Shown here: positions 17,140 to 24,626 of the stretch, one piece after another | How positions within the stretch are numbered: position 1 is the stretch's first letter | Layout: every line of letters begins with the position of its first letter | Assembly (NCBI GenBank): GCA_964546435.1 | Contig: CAZJKJ010000012.1 | Coordinates: forward strand, 8,427 to 72,426 | Source: CAYNST01 sp964546435 | Lineage (GTDB): Bacteria; Pseudomonadota; Gammaproteobacteria; Pseudomonadales; Cellvibrionaceae | Length of the DNA stretch: 64,000 nt | Reading direction: 5' to 3' | Made by a program: the position numbers and the translations under genes | Notes under the pieces: model-generated | The model's database searches: none | Told to the model about the DNA's origin: nothing | Seen by the model: only the letters and a program-made list of their open reading frames with translations

Positions 17140-18434
17140 GTCTCATCAACGATATGCTCAGAGATCTCGACGGACCGACAGCAACACCGGCTCTGCCGCG
17201 CCGCCAAAGCGGTTCCAGGCCTCTACCAGGCCGACTCCGGCGCGGGGTACTGCCGGCCCTGGCGGCGCTTGCAGTGGTTGTGTGGTTACTGTCTGAGTGG
17301 CTCCGCCCCCAAGGGATGGCGCCCGGTTCTGAGGCCAGTCCTGCCCTGGTTGCACCGGCTCTGGCGACAGTGCCGCCTGCGCTGGAGCCGCCAGCCCGTC
17401 CTTCACTGGANNNNNNNNNNNNNNNNNNNNNNNNNNNNNNNNNNNNNNNNNNNNNNNNNNNNNNNNNNNNNNNNNNNNNNNNNNNNNNNNNNNNNNNNNN
17501 NNNNNNNNNNCTGTTGAGCAGCGGCTACGCGGCGCTGGCGGCAAACCGGCTGACGGTACCCAATGACAACAGTGCCTTTTATTTTTTCTCCACCGTGTTG
17601 CTGATGGACCCGGACAACGCGGGCGCCCAGCGTGGCCTGGTTTCCGTCCGGGAGCGCTACCTGCAGTTGCTGGACGATGCAGTGGCGCGCCAGGACACTG
17701 AGCGAGCGCAGGCACTGGGCACAGCTGCCCGGCGCGCCGGGATCGGCGCCGACGTTGTCGACAAGGCGCTGGCCGGACTGAATGCCGCTGATCAGATTGA
17801 CGCAGCGCTGCAGAGCGTCGCGATCGTCGAGAGCGGGAGCAGGGCGGCCGCAGGGGCGACTGTGGACCCCGGCCGTTACGACCGTAATCTCAGCCGCGCC
17901 CTGGTGCGCAACGGTCTCGCCGGGAGCGAATCCCGAGCCTTGAATTGGGTTGCAACCGGCGCGCAGGTGCAGGAAACCACGCTGGCGCTGATCGATCACT
18001 ACAGTGCCGCGGCGGCTCGGGACAAGTTGCAGGGGCTGCATGAACAGTTACTGGAGCGCGCCTCGCCGCTGGCGGATCTTGCCGCTGCGCATCTGCAGTG
18101 GCAGCAGGGCGCCCCGGAGGCTGCCGTCAGGCAACTGCAAGCCGTCCAGCTTCGGGGTAATGCCGAACTGGCCCGACTGCGATTACTGGGTGGGCTGCTG
18201 CAAACTGCCGACGATTCGGCGGGTGCCGAAACGGTCTACACACAATTGGTCCGCTCGCCCCAGGCGGGTGCTCACGACTGGCTGGGGCTTGCGGTTGCTC
18301 TGGACCGGCAAGGCAAGACGGATGCCGCCCGGCAAACCTGGCAGCACCTGGTCAATCAACAGGATCTGGGTCCCGGTCTGGCCTCGTTTGCAAACCGGCG
18401 CCTGCAAGCACTGGCGTTGACCGGGGGGAGGTAG
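17136..18434 (+). CDS. mshN: MSHA biogenesis protein MshN, TPR type, with assembly gap
   Basis: The start MSLINDMLRDLD is the signature of MshN. A transmembrane helix follows near residues 36-53 (LPALAALAVVVWLLSEWL) and then a Pro/Ala-rich linker. The gap of 100 N removes the next part after residue 91. Beyond it, helices such as ALQSVAIVESGSR, the GLAVALDRQGKTDAARQTWQHLV repeat and other Ala-rich helical pairs look like TPR repeats in the periplasm. The frame happens to continue across 100 N, but the true gap length is unknown, so the full length and the residues inside the gap cannot be given. Confidence 0.82.
   Translation: MSLINDMLRDLDGPTATPALPRRQSGSRPLPGRLRRGVLPALAALAVVVWLLSEWLRPQGMAPGSEASPALVAPALATVPPALEPPARPSLXXXXXXXXXXXXXXXXXXXXXXXXXXXXXXXXXXLLSSGYAALAANRLTVPNDNSAFYFFSTVLLMDPDNAGAQRGLVSVRERYLQLLDDAVARQDTERAQALGTAARRAGIGADVVDKALAGLNAADQIDAALQSVAIVESGSRAAAGATVDPGRYDRNLSRALVRNGLAGSESRALNWVATGAQVQETTLALIDHYSAAAARDKLQGLHEQLLERASPLADLAAAHLQWQQGAPEAAVRQLQAVQLRGNAELARLRLLGGLLQTADDSAGAETVYTQLVRSPQAGAHDWLGLAVALDRQGKTDAARQTWQHLVNQQDLGPGLASFANRRLQALALTGGR
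17411..17510. other. Assembly gap (100 N)
   Basis: Exactly 100 N lie inside mshN. This is a conventional filler for a gap of unknown size. The flanks are GC-rich and coding on both sides. Confidence 0.99.
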
Positions 18435-18438
18435 ATTC

Positions 18439-20193
18439 ATGGAGAAAACAACCCCGCCCAAACGTATCCGTATTGGCGACATTCTGGTCGCCCAGCAGAT
18501 TATTTCCCAGGATCAGCTCGACCGGGCCCTGACCGAACAGAAGCGTAGCGGCTTCAAGCTGGGCAAGCAGCTGGTAACACTGGGTTTTGTCGAAGAAAAT
18601 ACGCTGCTGTCGCTGCTGTCAAAGCAGCTCGATTACCCGTTCATCGAATTGAGTCAGTACCGCTTCGATCGGGCTGTCGTGCAGAAACTGCCGGAAGCGG
18701 TGGCGCGCCGCTACCGGGTTATCCTGCTGAAAGAGGACAGCCACGGCGCCTTGCTGGGCATGGCCGATCCCACCGATATTTTCGGTCTGGACGAGCTGCA
18801 GAAAATCATCAACTTGCCGATCAAACCGGCGGTAGTGCGGGAGTCGGAACTGCTCGATATCCTCGATATCGCCTACAGTCGTGCCAGCGAAATTGCGTCC
18901 CTTGCCGAACAGCTTGATGAAGAGCTGGAAAGCAACGCGCTGGATATCCAGGACATTCTGACCAGCGTCGAAGACAACGACACGCCAGTAGTGCGGTTGC
19001 TGCAAAAAATCTTTGAAGAAGCGATCAATACTCGCGCGTCGGATATCCATATCGAACCGGATGAAACGGTGTTGCGGATTCGTCAGCGAATCGACGGGGA
19101 ACTCATTGAACACGTGATGAATGAAAAGCGCATTGCCACCGCGCTGGTGGTGCGTTTGAAACTCATGTCCGGTCTGGATATTTCCGAAAAGCGCTTGCCC
19201 CAGGATGGTCGTTTCAATCTGAAAGTCGGCGCCCACAATATCGATGTGCGACTGTCGACTATGCCGGTGCAGTTTGGTGAATCCGTGGTGATGCGGCTAC
19301 TGGACCAGAGTCACGGCATTCGCAAACTGGAATCCGTCGGCATGCCGGCCCATTACATCAGGATTTTCCGGAATGCGATTACCCGCCCCCACGGGCTGGT
19401 GCTGGTGACCGGGCCAACCGGTAGCGGCAAAACCACGACTCTCTATGGTGCGCTGACCGAACTCAACACGCCGGCAAAAAAAATCATTACCGTCGAGGAT
19501 CCGGTTGAATACCGATTGGCGCGTGTGAGTCAGGTGCAGTTGCATGAAAAAATCGGCCTGAATTTCACGACGGTCCTGAAAGCCTGTCTGCGCCAGGACC
19601 CGGACATTCTGCTGATCGGTGAAATCCGCGATGCCGAATCTGCGGAGATAGCCCTGCGAGCCGCCATGACCGGCCATATGGTGCTGTCCACGTTGCACAC
19701 CAATGACGCGGTCACCTCTGCGCTGCGCCTGATCGACATGGGGGTGGACCCGTATCTGGTAGCGTCCAGTCTCAAGACGGTCGTCGCCCAGCGGCTGGTG
19801 CGCAAGGTGTGCAGCAGCTGTGCCGAACCTTACCAGCCGGGTGCGCAGGAAATGGCGCTCTTGCGGCGCATTTTAAAAACCGCGCAGCCCGATCTGAGCA
19901 AAATGCGCATGGGTTCCGGCTGTCCGCACTGTTTCAACAGCGGCTATCGGGACCGGGTCGGCGTCTTCGAAATACTGGAAATCAACGAACCCATGGCCGA
20001 TGCCTTGCGCGATGGCAGTGTGCGCGCCTTCAACACCGCGGCCCACGCCCATCCGAACTATCGTCCGCTGAGCCAGGGTGCGCTGGATTTTGCGCTGGAG
20101 GGCATCACCACCATGAGTGAAGTCATGCGGCTCAGTGCAGAAGTCTATGACGAAAGCCTCAGCGAACTGACCGGTGACGAGGCGACGCTGTAG
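18439..20193 (+). CDS. mshE: MSHA pilus extension ATPase MshE with c-di-GMP-binding MshEN domain
   Basis: MshE powers pilus extension from the inner-membrane platform. The 584-residue product has two MshEN motifs in tandem, at residues 11-34 (R-I-G...Q34) and 40-63 (K-L-G...Q63), the 24-residue elements known to bind cyclic di-GMP. The GspE-type core has SDIHIEP, Walker A GPTGSGKTTT, the Asp box EDPVEYRL, Walker B DILLIGEIRDAESAE and the His box STLHTNDA. A zinc-binding module follows with CSSC and CPHC. It starts after a short gap from mshN and ends one base into mshG. Pilus activity is therefore expected to follow c-di-GMP level. Confidence 0.94.
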   Translation: MEKTTPPKRIRIGDILVAQQIISQDQLDRALTEQKRSGFKLGKQLVTLGFVEENTLLSLLSKQLDYPFIELSQYRFDRAVVQKLPEAVARRYRVILLKEDSHGALLGMADPTDIFGLDELQKIINLPIKPAVVRESELLDILDIAYSRASEIASLAEQLDEELESNALDIQDILTSVEDNDTPVVRLLQKIFEEAINTRASDIHIEPDETVLRIRQRIDGELIEHVMNEKRIATALVVRLKLMSGLDISEKRLPQDGRFNLKVGAHNIDVRLSTMPVQFGESVVMRLLDQSHGIRKLESVGMPAHYIRIFRNAITRPHGLVLVTGPTGSGKTTTLYGALTELNTPAKKIITVEDPVEYRLARVSQVQLHEKIGLNFTTVLKACLRQDPDILLIGEIRDAESAEIALRAAMTGHMVLSTLHTNDAVTSALRLIDMGVDPYLVASSLKTVVAQRLVRKVCSSCAEPYQPGAQEMALLRRILKTAQPDLSKMRMGSGCPHCFNSGYRDRVGVFEILEINEPMADALRDGSVRAFNTAAHAHPNYRPLSQGALDFALEGITTMSEVMRLSAEVYDESLSELTGDEATL

Positions 20194-21416
20194 TGGCGAG
20201 TTTCGAGTATTCAGGGCGCTCCGCCCAGGGTCAGCTGGCCAAGGGCCGGCTTGACGGCAGTAGCGCCGATGCCGTGGCCGCGCAGTTGTTCGACCGGGGC
20301 ATCACGCCGGTCACCATCCGGGAAGTCACCGCCGCCGCGACGGCGCGCAAGAAAATGTCGGCCGTGATGGGCGCCGACCGGGTGCGTCCGGTGGAGTTGA
20401 TCATGTTCTGCCGCCAGATGTACACCATCACACACGCCGGCGTTCCTCTGGTTCGCGGCTTGCGCGGGCTGGCCAGCAGTCTGCGTCACGACTATTTTCA
20501 GGGCGTGCTCGGGGATGTCGCCGATCGGCTCGAAGCCGGTGTCAGCCTTTCCACCGCCATGGCCCATCACCCGAAAGTGTTCAATCACCTGTTTGTCAGC
20601 ATGATCAATGTGGGCGAAAGTACCGGCAGTCTCGACGACGTTTTCAAGCAGCTGGCGTTCTATCTGGAACGGGATGAAGAAACCCGCAAAAGTATCAAGT
20701 CCGCCACCCGCTACCCGATGTTTGTGATCATCGCGCTGGTGATTGCGGTTGCCGTGGTCAACATCAAAGTCATTCCGACCTTTGCCGAGATGTTTGCCCA
20801 CTTCGGTTCCGAGCTGCCGTTGGTCACCCGAATCCTGATCGGTATGTCCAGTCTGTTCGTGAATTACTGGTGGGCTTTACTGTTCGGGACCCTGGCGGCG
20901 GTGGGCGGCGCCCTGTATTACGTGCGCACGCCCAGGGGAGCCGTATTCTGGGGCCGGAAGAAGCTGACCCTGCCGGTGGTGGGAGACATCATCGACCGCG
21001 CATCCATGGCTCGCTATGCGCGCAGCTTCAGCCTCATGCTGCGCGCCGGCGTCCCTTTGAACCAGTCATTGACCCTCTGCGCCCGCGCCATCGACAATCC
21101 GTATCTGGCCGCAAAAATCGACCAGATCCGCCGGGGGATTGAACGCGGTGAAAGCCTGTTCCAGACCCATGTCCAGGCCGACATGCTCACGCCGCTGGTG
21201 ATCCAGATGATTGCCGTGGGCGAGGAAAGCGGCAGGGTAGAAGAGCTGCTGGCCGAAGTCGCGGACTTTTATGAGCGGGAAGTGGATTACGACCTGAAGA
21301 AAGTCAGCGATCGCATCGAGCCGATCCTGATCGTTATCATGGCGGTGTTCGTGGCCATTCTCGCCCTGGGAATATTCCTGCCCATGTGGGACATGTATAA
21401 CGTGCAGAAGCATTAG
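20193..21416 (+). CDS. mshG: MSHA platform protein MshG (GspF/PilC family)
   Basis: The 407-residue product is the polytopic inner-membrane protein on which the extension ATPase acts. It has the two GspF repeats (FCRQMYTITHAGVPLVRGL and YARSFSLMLRAGVPLNQSL) and three hydrophobic helices: residues about 172-192, 220-240 and the C-terminal IEPILIVIMAVFVAILALGI. VGESTGSL and VGEESGRVEELL are the conserved turns. The start is GTG at 20193, overlapping the mshE stop by one base. A palindromic repeat starts immediately after its TAG stop. Confidence 0.92.
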   Translation: MASFEYSGRSAQGQLAKGRLDGSSADAVAAQLFDRGITPVTIREVTAAATARKKMSAVMGADRVRPVELIMFCRQMYTITHAGVPLVRGLRGLASSLRHDYFQGVLGDVADRLEAGVSLSTAMAHHPKVFNHLFVSMINVGESTGSLDDVFKQLAFYLERDEETRKSIKSATRYPMFVIIALVIAVAVVNIKVIPTFAEMFAHFGSELPLVTRILIGMSSLFVNYWWALLFGTLAAVGGALYYVRTPRGAVFWGRKKLTLPVVGDIIDRASMARYARSFSLMLRAGVPLNQSLTLCARAIDNPYLAAKIDQIRRGIERGESLFQTHVQADMLTPLVIQMIAVGEESGRVEELLAEVADFYEREVDYDLKKVSDRIEPILIVIMAVFVAILALGIFLPMWDMYNVQKH

Positions 21417-21555
21417 GCTCTGTACGAAAAGTGCCTGCGCTCGGTGATGCTGCGTTTAAAACAGGCTCAGATGCTCATTCATAGCACGTAAACTCCGCTT
21501 CTTCGCCTGCTTTTGCATTGCCTGACCTTCGCTGCAGGACTTTTCATACAGACCC
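21417..21555. repeat. Interspersed palindromic repeat, TCTGTACGAAAAGT type, copy 1
   Basis: About 139 bases, with near-perfect terminal inverted repeats (CTCTGTACGAAAAGT at the left, ACTTTTCATACAGACCC at the right). It is nearly identical to copies at 28110-28250 and 46224-46364 and carries no coding capacity. It begins directly after the TAG stop of mshG and separates the machinery genes from the pilin genes. It looks like a MITE-like or REP-like element and could act as a terminator. Confidence 0.85.
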
Positions 21556-21931
21556 TGGCAGGTCCTCCCGACTGATCATGGACCTTTTGCCCCTCAATTT
21601 GTCCGCTTGCATCCTGCGAAATATGTGCTTATGCCCGCTTTTGTCAGTGTTATTGCTGATTTCGCGATTTAGCCTCTAAAGCATTATTAAAAAATATTAT
21701 GCCCGCGTTTTACTTAACTATATTGGTATCAGGAACTCGGCAATATCGATCATGCCTTCTAAGTTACAAGCTTTTCAGGTGGATGTAGATCGGTTTAGAC
21801 AGGAAATGCATTTTGGCAGAACCCATGTTTGGGCCGGCAAGCAACGGGTACTGTGTGAAGCTGTGAAGCGTCAAAACCATGACGATCAGTGAGCACTTAT
21901 TAATACTTTTTATGTTACTGGAGCTATATCA
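21556..21931. other. AT-rich region upstream of mshA
   Basis: This 376-base stretch is clearly richer in A and T than its neighbours and should contain the mshA promoter, although I see no good -10/-35 or sigma-54 match. A 46-codon open frame at 21752-21892 (MPSKLQAFQVDVDRF...) has no ribosome site and no recognisable relative, so I do not call it a gene. GGAG at 21920 serves mshA. Confidence 0.35.
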
Positions 21932-22333
21932 ATGGGAAGGCAACAAGCCGGTTTTACACTGATCGAACTGATTGCTGTAATCGTAATTTTAGGTATATTG
22001 GCCGCGACCGCAGTGCCGCGTTTTGTTAACTTGCAGGATGAAGCTGCGCTGGCCGCAACCCGTAGCGTCGCTGCCAGTCTTGAAAGTGCTTCTGCGTTGA
22101 ACCATGCTATTGACATTGCAGAAGAGGCGGGATTGACAAGCGAAAATGATGTGGTGATTCCTGTAGCTAACTGTTCCGATGCGCCGGCTCTGCTGCAAAG
22201 CGGTAAACTGCCTACGGGATACAATATGACCGCTGGCGCGGTTGGGGACAAAGCGACGACAGAATGTACATTAACCGGATCCAATTCCACCACAGCCACA
22301 TTTACGGTCATAGGTGCAGCGCCCAATCCGTAA
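21932..22333 (+). CDS. mshA: MSHA major pilin MshA (type IV prepilin)
   Basis: The 133-residue product has a short leader MGRQQAG followed by FTLIELIAVIVILGILAATAVPRF, a class III/IVa prepilin signal; cleavage is expected between Gly7 and Phe8 with Glu at +5. Two cysteines (in VANCSD and TECTL) can form the C-terminal disulfide loop typical of pilins. It is the first pilin gene and has the best ribosome site (GGAG, eight bases), fitting the major subunit. The prepilin peptidase is not in this window. Confidence 0.88.
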   Translation: MGRQQAGFTLIELIAVIVILGILAATAVPRFVNLQDEAALAATRSVAASLESASALNHAIDIAEEAGLTSENDVVIPVANCSDAPALLQSGKLPTGYNMTAGAVGDKATTECTLTGSNSTTATFTVIGAAPNP

Positions 22334-22348
22334 AGAAATGCTTATGCG

Positions 22349-22813
22349 ATGAGTATCTCCAAAGAATTATTTAATAGCCGCGCCCAGCGCGGCTTTACTT
22401 TGGTAGAACTTATCGCGGTTCTGGTTATTGCGGGAATACTGGCGGGCGTCGCGGCGACCCGCATGGTTTCCAGTAAAAGTTTTCAGCTACAGGCGGGCCG
22501 GGATTTTTTGATCTCGGCCCTTTTTGTTGCGCAACAAAAAGCCATGACGCAGACCCGCCCCGTGCAGTTGCGCCTGGCCGGCTCGCAGATCGATATTCGT
22601 CTGGATGCAAACAATGACGGCGCCTTTTCCGCGAACGAAAGCCTCCAGTTAGCGGGGCAGAGCTATCCGGTTACACTGCCGGGAAATGTTTCCGCAACCA
22701 GCCATAATATTGTTTACGACAGTCTCGGGCACACGCCTGCGACCGGCATTACTCTGAGCAATAATTCCCGCACCGTCGTCGTGAATGTTTCCGCCACCGG
22801 TTTTGCCTGGTGA
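22349..22813 (+). CDS. mshC: Minor pilin MshC (GspH/FimT-like)
   Basis: This 154-residue prepilin has a leader ending RAQRG before FTLVELIAVLVIAGILAGVAATRM, and a globular part with FQLQAGRDFLISALFVAQQKAMTQTRPVQLRL, the pattern of GspH/FimT minor pilins. Order after mshA matches mshC. It starts 15 bases after mshA and overlaps the GTG preceding mshD. Confidence 0.82.
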   Translation: MSISKELFNSRAQRGFTLVELIAVLVIAGILAGVAATRMVSSKSFQLQAGRDFLISALFVAQQKAMTQTRPVQLRLAGSQIDIRLDANNDGAFSANESLQLAGQSYPVTLPGNVSATSHNIVYDSLGHTPATGITLSNNSRTVVVNVSATGFAW

Positions 22814-22824
22814 GGACAAACCCC

Positions 22825-23289
22825 ATGCACAAGCCCGCGCAAAGCGGAGTCACTCTAATTGAAACCATTGTCTTTATCGTGGTGATCAGTATCGCCCTGA
22901 TGGCGCTGCTCAAGGTATTCAATCAAAGCGTCATGCAATCGGTTGATCCCGCTATTCGCATTCAGGCGCTGGAACGGGGCCAGGCGCTGCTTGACGATAT
23001 TCTTGCGCGTCGCTTTGATGAGAATACGCCGGCCGGTGGCGTGCCCGCCTGCGGCAGTAGCGCAGGTTCTGCCTGCGCCGGTATCAGCGCCGATGCCGGC
23101 TTCGATGACGTGGGGGATTATCACGGTTTCAGCCAGAGTTTTGGTGTCGGGTTTTCAGCGGCAGTGACGGTCACCCGGGCCGGCAGCGAGCTGGGCCTCG
23201 CGAATACGCTGGCCCGGCGGATTACTGTGGTGGTAAATTCTCCCGACGGTGAAACATTGACCTTGAGTGCCTATAAGGTGAATTTCTGA
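22825..23289 (+). CDS. mshD: Minor pilin MshD (PilV/GspI-like)
   Basis: The leader is MHKPAQSG, then VTLIETIVFIVVISIALMAL. The first residue after cleavage is Val rather than Phe, as often seen in PilV/GspI-type minor pilins. The middle part ALERGQALLDDILARRFDENTPAGG matches MshD, and a pair of Cys lies at ACGSSAGSACAG. I chose ATG 22825 (154 residues); GTG 22810 is in frame but would lengthen the leader. It overlaps mshO by one base (TGATG). Confidence 0.82.
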   Translation: MHKPAQSGVTLIETIVFIVVISIALMALLKVFNQSVMQSVDPAIRIQALERGQALLDDILARRFDENTPAGGVPACGSSAGSACAGISADAGFDDVGDYHGFSQSFGVGFSAAVTVTRAGSELGLANTLARRITVVVNSPDGETLTLSAYKVNF

Positions 23290-24125
23290 TGGAGGCCCGT
23301 GCGCGCTCCGATTTTTATCGTGCCTGTCGGCGTGACAGAAGTCGCGGTGCGGCGGGTTTTACGCTGGTCGAACTGATCGCGGTGATTGTTATTCTGTCGC
23401 TCATTGCGGTGGTGGGCACGCAGTTTGTCGTGACAAGTCTGCAAGCGTATCGGCAGACAGAATCCCGCGGGCAACTGGTTCAGAGTGGTCGGGTAGCAGT
23501 TGAACAGATGTCGCGACAACTGCGCATGGCCGTGCCCAATAGCGTGCGCATCAGCAGCACGGGCAATTGTATCGAGTTCATGCCGGTGGTGGCGGTTACA
23601 ACCTATCAGGGGCAAGTGGCCGATGCCAGCAACGGCAAGACCGCCGCCGCCCAGGTGACTACAGCACCCTTTTCACGCGGTCCCGGACAGCCGGTGCATG
23701 CATTGATCAGCCCGTACTTTGCCAGCGAAATCTACACGGCGGCCAGTCCATCGGCGCGGACGGGAATCAGCGCGCTGGGTGCATCACCTCATACACTTGT
23801 CACCTTTTCTGCGGCGGCAAGATTTTTGAGAAATTCATTGAATAACCGGTTGTACATCGCCGACAACCCGCAACGATTCTGCGTGGTCGACGGTCAACTG
23901 GTGCGTCACCGGCAATACGGATTGTTATCGGGCGCCCTGTCGGACGCGGCACCTGGCGGCTCTACAGATCTGATGGCGCTGGGCGTCAGCACGCCGACCA
24001 CGGCGTTTGCCTTGTTCCCGGGTTCGGAAGTGCGCCGCGCCGGCGTCACCATGGATTTGCGCTTTACTGCCGACGGACAAACCGTGGCATTGCAACAGCA
24101 GGTGTATATCCGCAATGTGCCCTGA
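23289..24125 (+). CDS. mshO: Minor pilin MshO (PilW/GspJ-like)
   Basis: This 278-residue prepilin has a longer basic leader (MEARARSDFYRACRRDRSRGAAG) before FTLVELIAVIVILSLIAVVG. The body has QSGRVAVEQMSRQLRMAVPNSVRI, typical of PilW/MshO, and ends with a beta-rich domain. It is coupled to mshD by a TGATG overlap. Its role in the family is in the priming complex at the pilus tip. Confidence 0.84.
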   Translation: MEARARSDFYRACRRDRSRGAAGFTLVELIAVIVILSLIAVVGTQFVVTSLQAYRQTESRGQLVQSGRVAVEQMSRQLRMAVPNSVRISSTGNCIEFMPVVAVTTYQGQVADASNGKTAAAQVTTAPFSRGPGQPVHALISPYFASEIYTAASPSARTGISALGASPHTLVTFSAAARFLRNSLNNRLYIADNPQRFCVVDGQLVRHRQYGLLSGALSDAAPGGSTDLMALGVSTPTTAFALFPGSEVRRAGVTMDLRFTADGQTVALQQQVYIRNVP

Positions 24126-24138
24126 TTCCGGAAACGCC

Positions 24139-24567
24139 ATGAAATACATTCGACAGCAGCGGGGATTCCTTCTGCCTCTGGCCATGTTCATCATGGTGGG
24201 GATGGCTGCTCTGGCGCTGGCCATGAGCCGCATCAGCAGCAACACGTTTGTGGGTGTCACCCAGGAGAGTATTTCAGTACAGGCATTTTACGCGGCCGAC
24301 AGCGGCGCATCCTACGCAATGCACCGCCTGCTTTACAATGCCGCCACAGCGACCGAACTGGATAGCCGCTGCAGCGCCATCAACGGCAGCACGCTCGATT
24401 TCAATGCGCCCGGACTGCAAAGCTGCTCCGCCGCATTTACCTGCATCAAAGCGGGTTCTACTAACGGCAAAGAAATATTTACCTTGCGCAGCAGCGCCCG
24501 CTGTGGTTCCGGTTCGCTGATCGCCGAGCGGGTGGTGGAAGCCGGCGCCGGGTGGCGTCCTCACTGA
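24139..24567 (+). CDS. mshP: Minor pilus component MshP (PilX-like)
   Basis: The 142-residue product has an N-terminus MKYIRQQRGFLLPLAMFIMVGMAALALAMSR. The residue at +5 of the predicted mature form is Pro-Leu rather than Glu, as in PilX/MshP-type proteins. FYAADSGASYAMHRLLYNA is the usual sequence after the helix, and four Cys are present. The frame is open back to 24007 inside mshO, but ATG 24139 is the sensible start. It is the last pilus gene; no mshQ follows. Confidence 0.8.
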   Translation: MKYIRQQRGFLLPLAMFIMVGMAALALAMSRISSNTFVGVTQESISVQAFYAADSGASYAMHRLLYNAATATELDSRCSAINGSTLDFNAPGLQSCSAAFTCIKAGSTNGKEIFTLRSSARCGSGSLIAERVVEAGAGWRPH

Positions 24568-24626
24568 CGGTTTGCAATGGTTTGCCAGCGCCGATTAACA
24601 CGAGCCTCTTTTCGTACGGACCATGA

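Noticed and set aside
21752..21892. 46-codon frame upstream of mshA
   Set aside because: There is no ribosome-binding site and no known relative; AT-rich upstream DNA is more likely regulatory.
24600..24620. CTTTTCGTACGGACC resembling the right end of the TCTGTACG repeat
   Set aside because: Only one arm is present with no core or left arm; it may be an old remnant but cannot be called a repeat copy.
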